64,000 nt of DNA, taken from assembly GCA_036270655.1 (NCBI GenBank), contig DATBCD010000012.1, positions 1 through 64,000 on the forward strand. The letters are read 5' to 3'. The notes beneath the pieces are model-generated. The model searched no databases. It was not told the origin of the DNA and was given only the letters and a program-made list of their open reading frames with translations. The stretch comes from VBCK01 sp036270655. Its GTDB lineage: Bacteria; Pseudomonadota; Gammaproteobacteria; Burkholderiales; Burkholderiaceae_F. Below, one piece after another: positions 60,558 through 64,000 of the stretch. Within the stretch, counting starts at the first letter, position 1; each line of letters begins with the position of its first letter. Position numbers and translations under genes: made by a program.

Positions 60558-61307
60558 TTGCTCCGCTTCTTGGCCCGATTGGCAGCCTTGGAACCGAAAC
60601 CAAGCCTCGAGACACCCGAGCCCCGCAGGCTTCGCACGGTCCGCTCGTTCGGCCCGGGGCGCGGTCGGATCACCCGCGCCCAGCAGCGCGCCTACGAGGT
60701 CGCCTTTCCGCGCTATCAGGTGCCGTTTCGCCCCGATCCGATCGAGCCGGCAGCCTGGTTCGGGCGTGACGCGCCGACGGTGCTGGAAATCGGGTTTGGA
60801 ATGGGCGAGACAACTGCGTTGATCGCGGCCGCGCACCCCGAGCTGAATTTCCTCGCGGTCGAGGTGTTCGAGGCCGGCATCGGGTCGCTTGCAATGCGCC
60901 TGGCCCGGCTGAACCTCGGCAATGTGCGGATCACCGAGCACGATGCGGTCGAGGTCGTGCGCGACATGCTGCGCCCGGCGTCGCTGGCGGGGGTTCACAT
61001 CTTCTTTCCGGATCCATGGCCCAAGTCGCGTCATCACAAGCGGCGCCTGATCGCGCCGGCCTTCGTCGAAAGCCTGTCCAGCCGACTGCGGCGCGGCGGC
61101 TATATCCATTGCGCCACCGACTGGCAGCACTATGCCGAGCAGATGATGCAGGTGCTCGGGCAGGAGCCCGCGCTTCGCAACCTTCATCCGGACTTTGCCC
61201 CGGCGCCGGCCAATCCGCTGTGCGAAAGGCCAGCCACCAAGTTCCATGCGCGCGGGGAGCGCCTCGGGCATCAAGTCTGGGACCTGGTGTTCGAGCGGAT
61301 CGCCTAG
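60558..61307 (+). CDS. trmB: tRNA (guanine-N7-)-methyltransferase
   Basis: SAM-dependent enzyme making m7G46 in tRNA. The core is well conserved: RTVRSFGPGRGRITRAQQRA, SAM site VLEIGFGMGETTALIAAAHP, VEVFEAGIGSL, the catalytic VHIFFPDPWPKSRHHKRRL and HCATDWQHYAEQMM, ending TKFHARGERLGHQVWDL. The start is unclear: the frame has no ATG before the conserved part, only TTG codons (60558 and later). The TTG at 60558 lies at the end of a run of seven T. An ATG at 60523 is out of frame by one or two bases across this run, so a homopolymer sequencing error or slippage is possible. Confidence 0.93.
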   Translation: MLRFLARLAALEPKPSLETPEPRRLRTVRSFGPGRGRITRAQQRAYEVAFPRYQVPFRPDPIEPAAWFGRDAPTVLEIGFGMGETTALIAAAHPELNFLAVEVFEAGIGSLAMRLARLNLGNVRITEHDAVEVVRDMLRPASLAGVHIFFPDPWPKSRHHKRRLIAPAFVESLSSRLRRGGYIHCATDWQHYAEQMMQVLGQEPALRNLHPDFAPAPANPLCERPATKFHARGERLGHQVWDLVFERIA

Positions 61308-61314
61308 CTCGGCA

Positions 61315-61560
61315 CCCTCTCCCCGACCCTCTCCCGCAAGCGGGAGAGGGGGAACTGCACCCCGCGCCCTGCGGTCCCGATCAGCCGTTGATCATTCACA
61401 TTGGCCGGGGGAACTACTTTGGCACCTTCTCCTTGTCTTTCTCCCGCGAAGCGGGAGAAAGCAAACTTAAACTCCCCTCTCCCACGCCAGTGGGAGAGGG
61501 GCAGGGGGAGAGGGTCGCGGCCACCCCTCTCCCCGTGGGGAGAGGGGCCGGGGGAGAGGG
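61315..61560. repeat. CCCTCTCCC-type repeat array between convergent trmB and sodC
   Basis: Contains at least four stems: CCCTCTCCCGC-AA-GCGGGAGAGGG, CTTTCTCCCGCGAAGCGGGA, CCCCTCTCCCAC-GCCA-GTGGGAGAGGGG and CCCCTCTCCCCGTGGGGAGA. Both loop variants of the family occur side by side. It also carries ACATTGGCCGGGGGA (61398-61412), nearly identical to 18313-18327. It fills the gap between convergent genes. Confidence 0.85.
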
Positions 61561-61586
61561 GCCGTTCGGGTCCCTTCGACCTGACT

Positions 61587-62171
61587 TCACTGCTCGACGA
61601 TCACGCCGCAAGCCAGGCGCGGGCCGGAATTGCCTGCCGGCTGAGACTTGTAGTCGTCCGGATCGCGATGCACGATCACGCTGCGGCCGGCCACGTCGCT
61701 GCCACCGCTGCCAACCGACAGGTAAGCGACCTCGAACGAGGTGTGCACCTCGCCCTTGTCGTCGGCTTTCAGGTTCGGCAGATCTCCCGCATGGTGCGGC
61801 GGATGCGTATACATGCCATGGGCGACCCCCTCGGGATTGAAATGGCCGCCGGCGCTCATCGCATCGGGCGCAGAACAGTCGCCGCGCTCGTGCACGTGAA
61901 AGCCGTGCTCCGAATTCGGCGCGAACCCGACCAGGTCGACCTTCACGCGCACCACACTGCCGGACTGCTTGAACACCACTTTGCCCGACACGTTGTTGCC
62001 CTGCGTCGGCTTGACCTGCGCGACAGCCTCCGAGCCGCCGGAGCCCCACATCCAGTCCCAGCCCGATGAAGCGGCCGACCCGACCGAATCGAACGAGTCG
62101 CTCACCGTCTGGCACCCGCTCAACGCCACGCATCCGACTGCGAACAACGCCCACCCAATCACTCGACCCAT
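61587..62171 (-). CDS. sodC: Cu/Zn superoxide dismutase, lipoprotein form
   Basis: Periplasmic Cu/Zn SOD of 194 aa that removes superoxide. Metal ligands are present in EHGFHVHERGDCS, GGHFNPEGVAHGMYTHPPHH, AGDLPNL and SVIVHRDPDDY, and the disulfide partner in PRLACGVI. The signal ends at a lipobox (VALSGC), so it is probably lipid-anchored. A Gly/Ser/Trp-rich linker follows. The start ATG 62171 has GGAGG upstream; the longer frame lacks a site. Confidence 0.95.
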   Translation of the reverse strand: MGRVIGWALFAVGCVALSGCQTVSDSFDSVGSAASSGWDWMWGSGGSEAVAQVKPTQGNNVSGKVVFKQSGSVVRVKVDLVGFAPNSEHGFHVHERGDCSAPDAMSAGGHFNPEGVAHGMYTHPPHHAGDLPNLKADDKGEVHTSFEVAYLSVGSGGSDVAGRSVIVHRDPDDYKSQPAGNSGPRLACGVIVEQ

Positions 62172-62341
62172 AGGACCTCCGTCATGACCAGAATGCATGG
62201 CGCCGCGGCGCCAAGTCCCGCATTATGTCCGGCCCCGCTAAACTTTTCCCCGCGTCATCACGCGATGTCGCGCGGGCCACACTGCCGATTGCGCTAACCT
62301 TGCGCCCGGCGAACCGCGGCCGCGCGCGGGGCCGGCTCTGA

Positions 62342-64000
62342 ATGGACCGGATGCTCGACCTCGATATAGCACTGACAGTCATCGCGATCTGGGTCGGCAT
62401 CGGCTTCGTGGCGCTTGCGGCGCTGCGGCGTACGCGCGTGGTCGCACGCGGCCTGTTCCCCATCAGCGCCTTGATGTCGCTCGCGTTGGCGGGCGTGGCT
62501 CTGCATGGGCTGTTCGTGCCGCCGCAGTCCACCGTGCTGCGCCTGGGACTGCCCGACCTGCCGTTTCACGTGAGACTGGACAGCCTGTCGGCCTTTTTCC
62601 TGACCGTGATCGGCGTCATCTCGGCCGGCACCTCGATCTTTTCGGCGGGGTACGTGCGCAAGGGCGAAGGCACGCCTCCCGGTCTGCAGTGCCTTCAATA
62701 CCACCTGTTTCTGGCCAGCATGGCGATGGTGGTCCTGGCCGACGATGCGTACGCGTTCATGGTCGCGTGGGAGGTCATGGCCCTGTCATCGTACTTTCTG
62801 GTGATGGCCAACCACCGGGTCGCCGCCATCCGCCGCGCCGGATACCTGTACCTGCTGCTGGCCCACATCGGCGCGATCGCGATTCTGCTTTGCTTCGGCG
62901 TACTGCAAGCCAGTACGGGCGATTTCACGTTCGCCAATCTGCGCGCTCAGTCCCTGTCGCCCTTCTGGGCGTCGGTGGCTTTCCTGCTGGCGGTGATCGG
63001 CTTCGGCGCCAAAGCGGGCGTCGTTCCGCTGCATGTCTGGCTGCCGGAAGCGCATCCGGCGGCGCCTTCGCCAGTGTCCGCTTTGATGAGCGGCGTGATG
63101 CTGAAGACGGCCGTATACGCGCTGCTGCGAGTCGCATTCGACCTGCTGCACACTCAGATCTGGTGGTGGGGCGCACTATTGCTCGCGGTGGGCCTGGTGA
63201 CCGCCCTGTTCGGAGTCGTCTTCACGACGGTTCAAACCGACATGAAGCGACTGCTCGCTTTTTCGTCGATCGAGAATGTGGGGCTGATATTCGTCAGCAC
63301 CGGCCTGGCGTTGATGTTCCGCACTTATGGAATGCAGGCCCTGGCGGCGCTCGCATTGACCGCGACGCTGATTCACGTGGCGGCTCATGCGCTGTTCAAG
63401 AGCCTGCTGTTCCTGGCGACCGGCACCGTGCTGCACGCGACCGGCGAGCGCAACCTGGGCAAGCTCGGAGGCCTGATCCGTTATATGCCATGGGTCGCGT
63501 GGCTCACCCTGGTCGGCGCGCTGGCCGCATCGGGCCTTCCGCCGCTGGCCGGATTCGTGTCGGAGTGGCTGCTGCTGCAGACGTTCCTGTTCACCACCAA
63601 CCTGCCCACGTCGTTTCTGAACATGCTGGTGCCACTGGTCGCGGCCGCCGTCGCGCTGGTGGCCGCGCTCAGCGGCTACGCGATGGTCAAATTCTTCGGC
63701 GTCATTTTCCTCGGGCGACCGCGCGAGGAAAAGCTGCAGCGCGCGCACGACGCCTCCCGGTTCGAGCGGATCGGGCTGGGCTGGCTGGCGGCCGGCTCGA
63801 TCGGCCTGGGTCTGGCCCCGATCCCGGCGATCGATGCCGTCGACCGCGTGACCCGTCTGCTGGTGGGATTCGGGCTGGCCCCGACCGTGCACGCCAACGG
63901 CTGGCTGTTGCTGGCTCCGACCTCGATTCAGCGCGCCAGCTACAGCCCGATCATCTTTCTGCTGGTCGTAGCCGTCAGCATCGCGTGCGCCGCGATCACG
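62342..64000 (+). CDS. hyfB: HyfB-like proton-pumping hydrogenase-4/NADH dehydrogenase subunit (3' end cut)
   Basis: A multi-spanning membrane protein of the complex I NuoL/M/N - HyfB group; the frame is open from ATG 62342 to the window end (553 codons). After two N-terminal helices come FHVRLDSLSAFFLTVIGVIS, VAWEVMALSSYFLVM, the antiporter-domain signature FGAKAGVVPLHVWLPEAHPA followed by APSPVSALMSGVMLKTAVYA, and LLAFSSIENVGLIF with FKSLLFLATG. The AGVVPLHVWLPEAHPAAP and ASGLPPLAGFVSEWLLLQ pieces favour HyfB over NuoL. No hydrogenase gene is visible because the window ends. Such subunits also occur in non-hydrogenase membrane complexes. Confidence 0.88.
   Translation, partial: MDRMLDLDIALTVIAIWVGIGFVALAALRRTRVVARGLFPISALMSLALAGVALHGLFVPPQSTVLRLGLPDLPFHVRLDSLSAFFLTVIGVISAGTSIFSAGYVRKGEGTPPGLQCLQYHLFLASMAMVVLADDAYAFMVAWEVMALSSYFLVMANHRVAAIRRAGYLYLLLAHIGAIAILLCFGVLQASTGDFTFANLRAQSLSPFWASVAFLLAVIGFGAKAGVVPLHVWLPEAHPAAPSPVSALMSGVMLKTAVYALLRVAFDLLHTQIWWWGALLLAVGLVTALFGVVFTTVQTDMKRLLAFSSIENVGLIFVSTGLALMFRTYGMQALAALALTATLIHVAAHALFKSLLFLATGTVLHATGERNLGKLGGLIRYMPWVAWLTLVGALAASGLPPLAGFVSEWLLLQTFLFTTNLPTSFLNMLVPLVAAAVALVAALSGYAMVKFFGVIFLGRPREEKLQRAHDASRFERIGLGWLAAGSIGLGLAPIPAIDAVDRVTRLLVGFGLAPTVHANGWLLLAPTSIQRASYSPIIFLLVVAVSIACAAIT

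Noticed and set aside
62342..64000. Calling the right-edge gene nuoL
   Set aside because: The motif set fits HyfB-type subunits better and no nuo genes are visible; the window end prevents confirmation.
1..64000. Prophage, transposase or integrative element
   Set aside because: No integrase, transposase, phage structural gene or flanking direct repeats were seen; the tRNA-Lys and tRNA-Gly genes are not followed by foreign-looking DNA.

Overview
The window is about 64 kb of GC-rich (roughly 65% by eye) chromosomal DNA from a Gram-negative proteobacterium with an outer membrane. Supporting features are three TonB-dependent receptors, a complete Tol-Pal operon, an LpxO-type lipid A hydroxylase and a periplasmic Cu/Zn superoxide dismutase. 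The Tol-Pal proteins, the kinase-HDOD-GAF protein and the YqjD/YqjE/YqjK trio suggest a betaproteobacterium, probably Burkholderiales. The rich TonB receptor and S9/S10 peptidase content would also fit a xanthomonad-like gammaproteobacterium. I see no phage, insertion sequence, integrase or CRISPR array.

Layout. 0-8.7 kb: an S9 peptidase (cut by the left edge), two large TonB-dependent receptors on the minus strand, and a DUF3016 protein; this looks like peptide capture and degradation. 8.8-14.4 kb: ybgC-tolQ-tolR-tolA-tolB-pal-cpoB, followed by tRNA-Lys. 14.7-16.5 kb: a Cache-HAMP membrane sensor without an output domain, paired with a DUF4388-like protein. 16.6-22 kb: an S10 carboxypeptidase, a class I amidotransferase and a third TonB-dependent receptor. 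22.2-43 kb: a large polyamine catabolism region holding agmatinase, a MocR-type regulator, two PuuA-like ligases, a SpuC-type aminotransferase, PuuB, PuuD, PuuC, a PotFGHI-type importer, malic enzyme and alanine dehydrogenase. 43.2-51 kb: gabT, a tonB-exbB-exbD-exbD-TPR operon, a prolyl-4-hydroxylase-like enzyme, gabD and tRNA-Gly(CCC). 51-62.2 kb: a Ser/Thr kinase-HDOD-GAF fusion, two secreted proteins (a beta-propeller and an HExxE protein), lpxO, yqjD-yqjE-yqjK, trmB and sodC. The right edge cuts a HyfB-like proton-pumping membrane subunit.

How the genes fit together. Agmatine becomes putrescine (SpeB) or polyamines are imported (PotFGHI). Putrescine then goes either through gamma-glutamylation (PuuA, PuuB, PuuC, PuuD) or through direct transamination (SpuC) to GABA. 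GabT and GabD finish it as succinate. Alanine dehydrogenase can return the alanine made by SpuC to pyruvate, and malic enzyme can drain the extra C4 acid to pyruvate. This flow is inferred from families and clustering.

The most unusual sequence-level features are: (1) a dispersed palindromic repeat family built on CCCCTCTCCC stems, found at six loci plus one weak one, which has become coding at the N-terminus of CpoB and the C-terminus of a Pot permease; (2) a 17-bp palindrome present twice, plus a partial copy, around the receptor and tol genes; (3) a matched upstream block with identical internal spacing before the two minus-strand receptors.
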